A stretch of 6,977 bases of DNA from positions 1-6,977 of the forward strand of contig JARROD010000206.1 in assembly GCA_037384225.1 (NCBI GenBank), written 5' to 3'. Below, in pieces: positions 1-6,840 of the stretch (its first letter is position 1; each line of letters starts with the position of its first letter). The DNA is from JARROD01 sp037384225. Lineage in GTDB: Bacteria; Pseudomonadota; Gammaproteobacteria; Pseudomonadales; Cellvibrionaceae. The notes under the pieces were generated by a model, which saw only the letters and a program-made list of their open reading frames with translations, made no database searches and was not told the DNA's origin. The position numbers were made by a program, and so were the translations under genes.

Positions 1-33
1 TCCGATCCTGCTTCCCGGAGAAAAATCCGGACA

Positions 34-39
34 GGGAGA
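34..39 (+). promoter_or_regulatory. cheA ribosome binding site, with small upstream hairpin
   Basis: GGGAGA lies 5 nt before the ATG at 45, a good Shine-Dalgarno match at usable spacing, and it fixes the cheA start. Just upstream, CCGGA (15-19) and TCCGG (26-30) can pair around a six-base A-rich loop. No T-run follows, so this is not a terminator. Only 44 nt of leader are visible, too little to judge a promoter. Confidence 0.75.
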
Positions 40-44
40 CCGAG

Positions 45-2186
45 ATGCCGACTGATCCTGCACTAAAAACCTACATCCAGGAAAGCCGTGAACTGCTGGA
101 AGATATGGAAGAGGCTCTGCTGCGCCTGGAACAGGAGGAGGCGCAGCAGGAAATCCTGCATGAGATTTTCCGGGCCGCCCACACCATCAAAGGCTCCGCC
201 GGCATGTTCGGCCTGGACGAAATCGTCAGCTTCACCCACGGCGTGGAAAGCCTGCTCGATCAACTGCGCGAAGGCAGCTTGCGTGTCGACACCGGGCTGA
301 CCGAGTTATTATTGGCGTGCCGCGATCATATCAGCGATTTAGTCGAGCAGGTGGACGCGGGCGGCGATTGCCGGGAACAACGGTTGCTGCAGCGAGCCGC
401 GCAGCTGACCGAACGCCTGCAGGGCAGCGGCGCCGCCATCCACTCGCCCCAGGCCATCACGACATCCTCCGGCGCAGAAGTGGAGCGGGTGGAGAGCGGT
501 CCCCGGGCGGACAGTGACAATTGGCATATCTCTCTGCGTTTCGGCGTCGATTCCCTGCGCGACGGCATGGACCCAATATCGTTTCTGCGTTACCTGGAAA
601 CGCTGGGCGACATCATCAGTATTCAAACCCTGGACGATGCGCTCCCGCCGGCCGAGTCCATGGACGCCGAGAGCTGTTACCTCGGGTTCGAAATCAACTT
701 CAATAGTGACGCCGACAAGGAAACCATCGACAAGGTGTTCGAATTCATTCGCGGGGATAGTCTGATTCGTATTCTTCCGCCGCGCGCCACACTCATGGAC
801 TATATTGAGCACATCCAGCAACTGCCGGAGGAAGATCTGCGTCTGGGTGAGATCCTGGTACGCAGCGGCTCGCTCACCCGGGCGGAACTCGACCGGGCCC
901 TGAGCCTGCAGGAATCCATGAAAGCCCGGGATATCGATCGCCCGTTGGGCGCTATCGTTGTGGAATCCGGCATGACCACACAGACGGTGTTGGACGCCGC
1001 CGTTGCCAAACAGGATCAGGTGCGTGAAAACCGGGCCCGGGAATCCGCCTCAGTCCGTGTCGACGCCAACAAGCTGGACCACTTGATCAATCTTGTCGGC
1101 GAACTGGTGATTGCCAGCGCCGGCTCCGCCCTGAATGCCCTGGCCAGCGGTGACAACAAACTTATCGAATCCATTTCCACCCTTACCCGGCTGGTGGAGG
1201 AAGTGCGCGATTCCGCGCTGCGCCTGCGCATGGTGCAAATCGGCGCAACCTTCACCCGCTTTCAGCGCGTGGTACGCGATCTGTCCAGGGACCTGGACAA
1301 GGAAATCGAACTGTCCATCAGCGGTGCGGAAACCGAACTCGACAAAACAGTGGTGGAAAAGATCGGCGACCCCTTGATGCACCTGGTGCGCAACGCCATT
1401 GATCACGGCATTGAGCCAGCCGAACAGCGCCTGGCACAAGGCAAGCCGGCTGCCGGCAAACTATGCCTCGACGCTTATCATGACTCCGGCAGTATCGTCA
1501 TCGAAGTGTCCGACGACGGCGCCGGTCTCAATCGTGATCGCATCCTGCACAAGGCCATTGAAAAGCAGCTAATAAGCGCCGATCAACCACTCGATGATCA
1601 GGAGATTTACAATCTTATATTCGAGCCGGGTTTCTCCACCTCCGAGCAGGTAACCAACCTGTCCGGCCGCGGCGTCGGCATGGACGTGGTTAAACGCAAT
1701 ATTACCGCCCTGCGCGGCACGGTGGACGTGCACAGTGTGCCCGGCCAGGGTACCCGGTTTCGCGTTCGCATGCCCCTGACCCTGGCGATCATCGACGGCT
1801 TCCTGGTCGGCGTGGAGCAATCATCATTTGTGGTGCCGCTGGAAATGATCATTGAATGTGTCGAACTCAGTGAAGCCAACCGGGTAAATAACAACGGCCA
1901 CGATTACATCGATTTGCGCGGCGAGGTTTTACCCTTCATTCGGCTGCGTGAACTGTTCGCTGTCAACGGCCGGACGCCGCGCCGCGAAAACATAGTGGTG
2001 GTGCAATATGCCGGTAGCAAGACGGGGCTGGTGGTCGACAGCCTGATGGGGGAATTCCAAACGGTCATCAAACCGCTCGGAAACATTTTCAACCACCTTC
2101 GCGGGGTCAGTGGTTCGACCATTCTGGGCAACGGCGATGTAGCGCTGATTCTCGATGTTCCGGGACTGGTGCAGCAAGCATCTTAA
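45..2186 (+). CDS. cheA: Chemotaxis histidine kinase CheA
   Basis: Cytoplasmic kinase of the receptor-CheW-CheA array; it autophosphorylates on a histidine and passes phosphate to CheY and CheB. At 713 aa it is somewhat longer than E. coli CheA (about 650). Domains in order: P1/HPt at about 1-105 with the phosphorylatable H46 in HTIKGSAGMFG; a variable linker at about 125-158; a P2-like response-regulator docking region at about 160-255, unlike E. coli P2 in sequence; an extra module at 266-323 with two RLGEILV-type motifs; P3 dimerisation from about 337; P4 ATPase with N box LVRNAIDHG (N450), G1 DDGAGL (490-495), F box IFEPGFST (525-532) and G2 GRGVGMD (541-547); and a P5 CheW-like domain at about 585-710. 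All catalytic motifs are intact, so the kinase should be active. The start is supported by GGGAGA at 34-39. It is the first complete gene here and lies 127 nt before the receptor. Identity is certain; which motor or output it serves is not visible. Confidence 0.97.
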   Translation: MPTDPALKTYIQESRELLEDMEEALLRLEQEEAQQEILHEIFRAAHTIKGSAGMFGLDEIVSFTHGVESLLDQLREGSLRVDTGLTELLLACRDHISDLVEQVDAGGDCREQRLLQRAAQLTERLQGSGAAIHSPQAITTSSGAEVERVESGPRADSDNWHISLRFGVDSLRDGMDPISFLRYLETLGDIISIQTLDDALPPAESMDAESCYLGFEINFNSDADKETIDKVFEFIRGDSLIRILPPRATLMDYIEHIQQLPEEDLRLGEILVRSGSLTRAELDRALSLQESMKARDIDRPLGAIVVESGMTTQTVLDAAVAKQDQVRENRARESASVRVDANKLDHLINLVGELVIASAGSALNALASGDNKLIESISTLTRLVEEVRDSALRLRMVQIGATFTRFQRVVRDLSRDLDKEIELSISGAETELDKTVVEKIGDPLMHLVRNAIDHGIEPAEQRLAQGKPAAGKLCLDAYHDSGSIVIEVSDDGAGLNRDRILHKAIEKQLISADQPLDDQEIYNLIFEPGFSTSEQVTNLSGRGVGMDVVKRNITALRGTVDVHSVPGQGTRFRVRMPLTLAIIDGFLVGVEQSSFVVPLEMIIECVELSEANRVNNNGHDYIDLRGEVLPFIRLRELFAVNGRTPRRENIVVVQYAGSKTGLVVDSLMGEFQTVIKPLGNIFNHLRGVSGSTILGNGDVALILDVPGLVQQAS

Positions 2187-2205
2187 ACGCAACCCATAAC
2201 GCTGA

Positions 2206-2280
2206 AACTCGGGGTGGGCACAATGCCAGGCGGATGGCGCCGGATCGAAGGCAAATACCCCGGGTTATTGAGAAATTACC
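2206..2280 (+). repeat. Intergenic repeat element, copy A
   Basis: This 75-nt stretch between cheA and mcp shares two segments with the region after cheB. Bases 2206-2236 match 6854-6884 directly (25 of 31, every difference a transition). Bases 2257-2280 match the reverse complement of 6840-6863 in 23 of 24 positions, the one difference again a transition. Internally, AACTCGGGGT (2206-2215) pairs with ACCCCGGGTT (2257-2266) with one G-U, and TGCC/GGCA (2224-2227/2250-2253) plus GGCG-GATGG-CGCC (2229-2241) can nest inside, giving a foldable hairpin. No T-run follows, so it does not look like an intrinsic terminator. It could be a REP- or MITE-like element, the remnant of an insertion sequence end, or a structured RNA. 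The family is not recognised. The rest of the gap (2187-2205, 2281-2300) shows nothing clear. Confidence 0.8.
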
Positions 2281-2300
2281 AACAGATAATAACTACGATT

Positions 2301-2307
2301 GGAGAAG
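2301..2307 (+). promoter_or_regulatory. mcp ribosome binding site (sets the start at 2314)
   Basis: GGAGAAG lies 6 nt before the ATG at 2314. An in-frame TTG at 2299 would extend the protein by five residues (MEKKT), but it overlaps this site and has no Shine-Dalgarno sequence of its own, so the ATG is preferred. The chosen start gives the typical short basic N-terminus (MKWLRNIKMRYK) ahead of the first membrane segment. Confidence 0.8.
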
Positions 2308-2313
2308 AAGACG

Positions 2314-4299
2314 ATGAAGTGGCTTCGCAATATCAAAATGAGATACAAGCTCGGCCTGATGGTTGGTATTCCACTGCTGGGGTTGCTCTATTTTATTGTA
2401 TCCGATCTGGTGGGTAAAACCGCTGTCTGGAAGGAGATGAAACGACTGCAAACACTCACCGAACTATCGGTGACAATCGGTAACGCCGCCCACGAGTTGC
2501 AGAAGGAGCGTGGCATGACTGCCGGTTTTATTGGCAGCAAGGGCGCTAAATTCACCTCCCAGTTGCCGGAGCAACACGAACAAAGTGACAAACGCATTAC
2601 CGAATTGTCCACCACCCTGGCGGCGATCAATGCCGAACAGTTGGGACCGGCACTGGGCAAACAGATGAGCGGTGCCAGCAGTATGCTGGCCCAGTTACTA
2701 TCCATTCGCGGTGAAATCCGCAACAACACGATAGCGCTTGGTCGTGCGATCAGTTATTACTCCGATACAATCGGCCAGTTATTGGCCTCGGTGCAAATGA
2801 TCGCCAAGCTGAGCGACAATGCCGACCTCGCCCGCATGGGTACCGCCTATGCAGCATTTCTGGAGTCCAAGGAACGCAGCGGTATCGAGCGGGCGCTACT
2901 GACCAACGCATTTTCCGCCGATCGCTTCGCCGACGGTATCTATAACCGTTACCTACACAATGCAGCGCAAATGGATGTATACCTGAAAATAGCAATGCGG
3001 CTATTGCAACAGGCGCACCAGGACTTTTACCTTAAAACCGTGTCCGGCCAGGCCGTCGAGGAGGTCGCGCGCCTGAAAAAACTGGCGCAAGAACAGTCCA
3101 AACGAGGCAGGTTCGGTATCAAGCCCGACCATTGGTTCTCAATGGCCACCAACCGTATCGATCTGTTGAAACAAGTCGAAGATCGACTGGCGACAGATAT
3201 TCTTATAACCGCCAAAACGGAAATGGAACAGGCCCGCGCCAGCGTTGTAGTGCTTTCCACCCTGGCATTGACCCTGCTCGCGGCCACCCTGTTTCTGGTC
3301 TTCATCATCCTCAGGGATGTGACCGGCTCCATCGCGCGCGCCGTGGCAGCGGCACAACGCTTGTCCCAAGGAGATTTCAACGAGCAGGTTGCGGTACTCA
3401 GCAAAGACGAAACCGGACAACTGGCGCAGGCACTCAATGACATGATGACGCGGTTGTCGCAAATCATAGCGGAAGTCCGCGGCGCCGCCAACAATCTGTC
3501 GACCGCCTCGTTAGAGGTCTCGTCCACGTCGCAAAGCATGAGCCAGGGCTCCACCGAACAGGCGTCGAGCGTGGAGGAAACCTCGGCCTCGGTGGAACAA
3601 ATGACAGCTTCCATCAACCAAAACACTGAGAATGCACGGGTTACCGACAGCATGGCCTCAAAGGCGGCGCGGGAAGCGAGCGAGGGTGGTGACGCGGTGA
3701 AAGAAACAGTGGTGGCGATGAAATCCATTGCCGAGAAAATCGGCATCATCGACGATATCGCCTACCAGACCAATCTGCTGGCGCTGAACGCGGCGATCGA
3801 AGCGGCGCGTGCAGGAGAACACGGCAAGGGGTTCGCGGTAGTTGCCGCCGAGGTGCGCAAGCTGGCCGAACGCAGTCAGGTGGCGGCCCAGGAAATCGGC
3901 GAAGTGGCCAAAGGCAGTGTCGGGCTGGCGGAGAAAGCCGGTGCACTGCTCAGCGAGATAGTACCGTCGATTCAGAAGACCTCGGATTTGGTACAGGAAA
4001 TCTCCGCCGCCTCCAATGAACAGTCCACGGGTGCGGTGCAGATCAACAGCGCCATGGAACAGCTCAACAGCATCACTCAGCAGTCAGCCTCGGCGGCGGA
4101 GGAACTGGCGGCGACCGCCGAAGAAATGAACGGTCAGGCGGAGCAGTTACAACAATTGATGAGTTTTTTCCGTGTCAGTGAAAAAGCGGATGTGACAGCG
4201 CCCTCCCCCGCGCCCGCAGTCGGTTTGAAACCCGTTGCCAAGCCCTTTGACAGCAAGGAAAATCAGGCATTGAATGAAGCCGAATTTGTAAGCTTTTAG
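2314..4299 (+). CDS. Methyl-accepting chemotaxis receptor with NIT-type sensor domain
   Basis: Inner-membrane chemoreceptor, 661 aa from the ATG at 2314. TM1 spans about 13-30 after a basic N-terminus and TM2 about 311-333. The periplasmic part (about 35-305) resembles the NIT family (nitrate/nitrite sensing, PF08376), with LQKERGMTAGFIGSKG (62-77) and ESKERSGIERA (184-194); the actual ligand is unknown. HAMP follows at about 334-386, then the signalling domain with the hairpin tip IAYQTNLLALNAAIEAARAG (482-501) that contacts CheW and CheA. Methylation-consensus pairs are seen at E421/E422, E428/Q429, E569/Q570 and E596/E597. Aligned by eye with Tsr, each arm is seven residues shorter, which suggests class 34H. 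After FFR (about 618-620) a flexible Pro/Ala-rich tail of about 40 residues ends in EFVSF, fitting the x-aromatic-x-x-aromatic CheR/CheB tethering pattern. As the only receptor in the operon it is the natural input for this CheA. Family is certain; NIT assignment is likely; ligand is unknown. Confidence 0.95.
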   Translation: MKWLRNIKMRYKLGLMVGIPLLGLLYFIVSDLVGKTAVWKEMKRLQTLTELSVTIGNAAHELQKERGMTAGFIGSKGAKFTSQLPEQHEQSDKRITELSTTLAAINAEQLGPALGKQMSGASSMLAQLLSIRGEIRNNTIALGRAISYYSDTIGQLLASVQMIAKLSDNADLARMGTAYAAFLESKERSGIERALLTNAFSADRFADGIYNRYLHNAAQMDVYLKIAMRLLQQAHQDFYLKTVSGQAVEEVARLKKLAQEQSKRGRFGIKPDHWFSMATNRIDLLKQVEDRLATDILITAKTEMEQARASVVVLSTLALTLLAATLFLVFIILRDVTGSIARAVAAAQRLSQGDFNEQVAVLSKDETGQLAQALNDMMTRLSQIIAEVRGAANNLSTASLEVSSTSQSMSQGSTEQASSVEETSASVEQMTASINQNTENARVTDSMASKAAREASEGGDAVKETVVAMKSIAEKIGIIDDIAYQTNLLALNAAIEAARAGEHGKGFAVVAAEVRKLAERSQVAAQEIGEVAKGSVGLAEKAGALLSEIVPSIQKTSDLVQEISAASNEQSTGAVQINSAMEQLNSITQQSASAAEELAATAEEMNGQAEQLQQLMSFFRVSEKADVTAPSPAPAVGLKPVAKPFDSKENQALNEAEFVSF

Positions 4300-4303
4300 G
4301 TGG
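4298..4303 (+). promoter_or_regulatory. cheW ribosome binding site overlapping the mcp stop
   Basis: AGGTGG overlaps the last two bases of the mcp TAG stop (4297-4299) and sits 5 nt before the ATG at 4309. The alternative GTG start at 4300, directly after the mcp stop, has only T/A-rich sequence (GTAAGCTTTTA) before it. The ATG is therefore preferred, and cheW translation is probably coupled to termination of mcp. Confidence 0.7.
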
Positions 4304-4308
4304 CCGCG

Positions 4309-4845
4309 ATGAATTTACCCGTCAACAGTAAACCACCGCTAAGGGTGGACGCCGCTGAGGCACAGACTGAAGAAGATCAGTACCTGACCTTTACCCTGCA
4401 ACAGGAAATGTTCGCCATCGGCATACTGAATATCAAGGAAATCCTTGAATACGGTCAGCTCACGACAGTGCCGCTGATGCCCGATTTTATTCGTGGTGTG
4501 ATCAACCTGCGTGGTGCTGTGGTCCCGGTGATCGACCTGGGTGCCCGCTTTGGCGGCTGCCAGAGCGAAATCACCAAACGCACCTGTATCGTCATTATCG
4601 AAGTTGCCTGCGACGGCGAACACCAGGACCTCGGTGTTGTCGTCGATACGGTGTCCGAGGTGCTGGAAATTCCGGAGAACAATATCCAGCCGGCGCCGAC
4701 CTTCGGTACGCATATCCGCGCCGACTTTATCGAAAAAATGGGCAAGGTAAATGGCAAATTCGTGATCATCCTGGACGTCAACAAGGTGTTGTCTGTCGAA
4801 GAAATGGCAAGTGTAAGCCAGATTGCTGAGGCGTCAGTGGATTAG
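4309..4845 (+). CDS. cheW: Chemotaxis coupling protein CheW
   Basis: Small cytoplasmic adaptor, 178 aa, that binds the receptor tip and CheA P5 and so links receptor state to kinase activity. A short polar N-terminal extension (about 1-22) precedes a single CheW domain (about 24-168). Family signatures are seen: YLTFTLQQEMFAIGILNIKE at the start of the domain, IRGVINLRGAVVPVIDL (61-77) with R68 at the position of the conserved arginine used in receptor/kinase contact, and the closing KVNGKFVIILDVNKVLS segment. The length is close to that of E. coli CheW. The start was chosen at the ATG with AGGTGG before it, not the GTG nine bases upstream. It follows mcp after 9 nt and precedes cheR after 30 nt. 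No odd features. A CheV is excluded because no receiver domain follows. Confidence 0.96.
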   Translation: MNLPVNSKPPLRVDAAEAQTEEDQYLTFTLQQEMFAIGILNIKEILEYGQLTTVPLMPDFIRGVINLRGAVVPVIDLGARFGGCQSEITKRTCIVIIEVACDGEHQDLGVVVDTVSEVLEIPENNIQPAPTFGTHIRADFIEKMGKVNGKFVIILDVNKVLSVEEMASVSQIAEASVD

Positions 4846-4851
4846 TCTTCC

Positions 4852-4855
4852 GGAG
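4852..4855 (+). promoter_or_regulatory. Distant Shine-Dalgarno-like site before cheR
   Basis: GGAG is the only purine-rich match in the 30-nt cheW-cheR gap, and it lies 20 nt before the ATG at 4876, well beyond the usual 5-9 nt. The bases between are pyrimidine-rich (CTTTACCCACCC). No alternative in-frame start lies closer to it. cheR may thus be translated weakly, or by reinitiation after cheW. Confidence 0.4.
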
Positions 4856-4875
4856 ACTTTACCCACCCAGAACCT

Positions 4876-5697
4876 ATGGCAAATCCGACAATCACCGACA
4901 GAGAGTTTAACCAGTTTCGCAACCTGATATACGACATTGCCGGCATCACTCTGTCGGATGCCAAAAAACTCCTGGTGAGCAGTCGCCTGGTTAAGCGACT
5001 GCTACACCACGGCCTGAGCAATTATGGAGACTATTTTCGAATTCTGCAGGACTGCCGCTTTGCCGGCGAACTGCAAATCGCCGTCGACCTCCTAACCACC
5101 AATGAGACGTATTTTTTCCGCGAACCCAAACATTTCGATTTCATACGTGAGCAGGTGCTGGCTCAGCATTCCACCGGCCGCCCGTTGCGCGCCTGGAGCG
5201 CCGCCTGTTCCTCCGGTGAGGAGGCCTATACCCTGGCCATGGTAATGGCCGATACGCTCAGCGGCGGAGCCTGGGAAATTCTCGCCTCGGATATCAGTAC
5301 CCGTATGCTCGACAGAGCGCGCAGTGGCCACTACGCCCTGGAGCGTATCGATGGCATCAGCCGAGAACACTTGCGCCGCTATTGCCTGAAAGGAATCGGC
5401 AGCCAACAGGGTACCCTGCTCATCGATCGCCGACTGCGTGAGCGGGTCTGCTTTGAGCACATCAACCTTAATGAGCCGCTACCGCAGGTCGGGCTGTTCG
5501 ATATCATTCTTCTGCGCAATGTGATGATTTATTTCGACAGTGATACCAAAAATCAGGTGCTCGGCCGGCTTTGCCCGGCCTTGCGTCCCGGCGGCTATTT
5601 TATTGTCAGCCACACGGAGAACCTCAATGGACTCAACCATCCACTGCAAAGCGTGAAACCTTCTATCTACCGCAAACCACCTAATAGTAAAAATTGA
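4876..5697 (+). CDS. cheR: Chemoreceptor glutamate methyltransferase CheR
   Basis: SAM-dependent O-methyltransferase that methylates receptor glutamates in adaptation; 273 aa, close to E. coli CheR (286 aa). An N-terminal helical CheR_N domain (about 8-60) is followed by the catalytic fold, with LLTTNETYFFRE (72-83), the SAM-binding segment WSAACSSGEEAYTL (107-120), an acidic LASDIS strand end, and LLRNVMIYFD (212-221). The beta-subdomain carries the loop KGIGSQQG (172-179). By eye it aligns without gaps to RGTGPHEG of E. coli CheR, the longer form found in enzymes that dock on a receptor C-terminal pentapeptide. This matches the EFVSF tail of the receptor two genes upstream. The start is fixed by the conserved TDREFNQFRNLIYDIAGI segment close to the N-terminus, although the Shine-Dalgarno sequence is poorly placed. 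It ends 15 nt before cheB, with no cheD between. Confidence 0.97.
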   Translation: MANPTITDREFNQFRNLIYDIAGITLSDAKKLLVSSRLVKRLLHHGLSNYGDYFRILQDCRFAGELQIAVDLLTTNETYFFREPKHFDFIREQVLAQHSTGRPLRAWSAACSSGEEAYTLAMVMADTLSGGAWEILASDISTRMLDRARSGHYALERIDGISREHLRRYCLKGIGSQQGTLLIDRRLRERVCFEHINLNEPLPQVGLFDIILLRNVMIYFDSDTKNQVLGRLCPALRPGGYFIVSHTENLNGLNHPLQSVKPSIYRKPPNSKN

Positions 5698-5699
5698 TC

Positions 5700-5705
5700 G
5701 GGAGA
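5700..5705 (+). promoter_or_regulatory. cheB ribosome binding site
   Basis: GGGAGA lies in the 15-nt gap after the cheR TGA (5695-5697), 7 nt before the ATG at 5713. It is a near-ideal Shine-Dalgarno sequence, identical to the cheA one, in contrast to the poor site of cheR just upstream. Confidence 0.75.
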
Positions 5706-5712
5706 CAATTCG

Positions 5713-6840
5713 ATGAGCGCAACTGCATCCAAAGTTATGATCGTTGACGACTCGGCAGTGGTGCGGCAAGTGGTTGCCGCGATTTTGCGGGAGGCCGGCT
5801 TCAATGTGATAGGCGCGGCGGCCGACCCCCTATTCGCCATGGCGAAAATGGAAAAACAATGGCCCGACGTCATTGTGCTCGACGTTGAAATGCCGCGCAT
5901 GGACGGCATTACCTTTTTGAAAAAACTCATGGCCGAACGGCCCACGCCGGTGGTGATCTGTTCCACACTCACCGAAAAGGGGGCGGAAACCACCATCGAA
6001 GCGCTGGCCGCGGGTGCCATGAGTATTGTCACTAAACCTAAAGTCGGGCTCAAAGATTATCTGCAGGATGCTTCCCAGGACTTGGTATCGGCCGTACACG
6101 CGGCGGTCCGGGCCAACCCGAAACGGCTGCTGAGCGCAGCTGTGAAGCCGCCCGCGCCCCGCGCGCACGGCGAGAGCTTGCGGCCCGCCTCCTCCGGTGC
6201 TATGGCACAGACCACGGATCGGGTGGTCGCCATAGGGACGTCCACCGGCGGTACCCAGGCCCTGGAGGCCGTGCTAACCGCCCTGCCCGGCGTCTGTCCG
6301 GGTATCGTGGTGGTACAGCATATGCCGGAAAAATTTACCGCACAGTTCGCTCTGCGTCTCAACGGCCTTTGCCGGATGGAGGTGCGGGAGGCGTGCAACG
6401 GCGATCGGGTACTGGCGGGCAGGGTTCTGATTGCCCCCGGAGGGCGTCACATGCGACTCAAACGCAATGGTGCACAGTACCGCGCGGAAATTATCGACGG
6501 CCCGCCGGTGAATCGGCACCGGCCATCGGTGGATGTCCTGTTTCGGTCAGTGGCTGACAGTGCCGGCCGCAATGCGTTGGGTATCATCATGACCGGCATG
6601 GGGGGCGATGGCGCCAGAGGCTTAAAGGCTATGCATGATTTGGGTGCACTCACCCTTGCCCAGGACGAAGCCAGCTGCGTCGTCTACGGCATGCCCAAGG
6701 AAGCGGTTGCCCTGGGGGCTGTAAATAACAGCCTGGCGTTGGAAGAGATTGCGGCGGCGATCATGGATTATGCCGATGCAAAACCAAGCCCCAGTGGTAA
6801 AGCTACCGTCAGGGCGACCGACAGGATCACCAGACAATAG
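5713..6840 (+). CDS. cheB: Receptor methylesterase/response regulator CheB
   Basis: Phosphorylation-activated protein-glutamate methylesterase (and, in the family, glutamine deamidase) that opposes CheR; 375 aa versus about 350 in E. coli. The N-terminal receiver (about 6-125) has the acidic pair D12/D13, phospho-acceptor D57 in VLDVEMPRMDG, S84/T85, and K108 of TKP. A linker of about 45 residues, rich in Pro, Ala and Ser, leads to the esterase domain (about 170-355). Its catalytic triad is intact: S177 in GTSTGG, H203 in VQHMPEKF, and D299 in MTGMGGDG. The protein closes with a polar tail of about 25 residues. The linker region is where E. coli CheB binds the receptor pentapeptide; whether this one does cannot be read directly. 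With cheD absent from the operon, CheB may carry out any receptor deamidation. The last base of its TAG stop is also the first base of repeat copy B. It is the last gene in the window. Confidence 0.97.
   Translation: MSATASKVMIVDDSAVVRQVVAAILREAGFNVIGAAADPLFAMAKMEKQWPDVIVLDVEMPRMDGITFLKKLMAERPTPVVICSTLTEKGAETTIEALAAGAMSIVTKPKVGLKDYLQDASQDLVSAVHAAVRANPKRLLSAAVKPPAPRAHGESLRPASSGAMAQTTDRVVAIGTSTGGTQALEAVLTALPGVCPGIVVVQHMPEKFTAQFALRLNGLCRMEVREACNGDRVLAGRVLIAPGGRHMRLKRNGAQYRAEIIDGPPVNRHRPSVDVLFRSVADSAGRNALGIIMTGMGGDGARGLKAMHDLGALTLAQDEASCVVYGMPKEAVALGAVNNSLALEEIAAAIMDYADAKPSPSGKATVRATDRITRQ

Noticed and set aside
339..821. 160-codon open frame on the minus strand inside cheA
   Set aside because: It is antisense to the linker and P2-like region of cheA, with no family resemblance.
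2206..2280. Intrinsic terminator between cheA and mcp
   Set aside because: The outer stem is followed by ATTGAGAAATTACC, with no T-run, and the loop is long.
2268..2295. Sigma-70 promoter for mcp (TTGAGA at 2268-2273)
   Set aside because: The -35 match is good, but the only decent -10 (GATAAT, 2285-2290) is 11 nt away, and at 16-17 nt the sequence is poor. No sigma-28 type box was seen either.
2299..2313. TTG start giving a receptor five residues longer
   Set aside because: It overlaps the GGAGAAG ribosome binding site and has no Shine-Dalgarno sequence of its own; the ATG at 2314 is well placed.
2187..2313. Cyclic di-GMP (GEMM) riboswitch ahead of the receptor gene
   Set aside because: The conserved GEMM core words such as GCAAAGCC and the GGTAGC segment are absent in the right order.
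3027..3749. 240-codon open frame on the minus strand inside mcp
   Set aside because: It lies fully antisense to conserved receptor sequence, has no recognisable domain, and is typical of GC-rich shadow frames.
4300..4308. GTG start for cheW directly after the mcp stop
   Set aside because: There is no Shine-Dalgarno sequence upstream, whereas AGGTGG is correctly spaced for the ATG at 4309.
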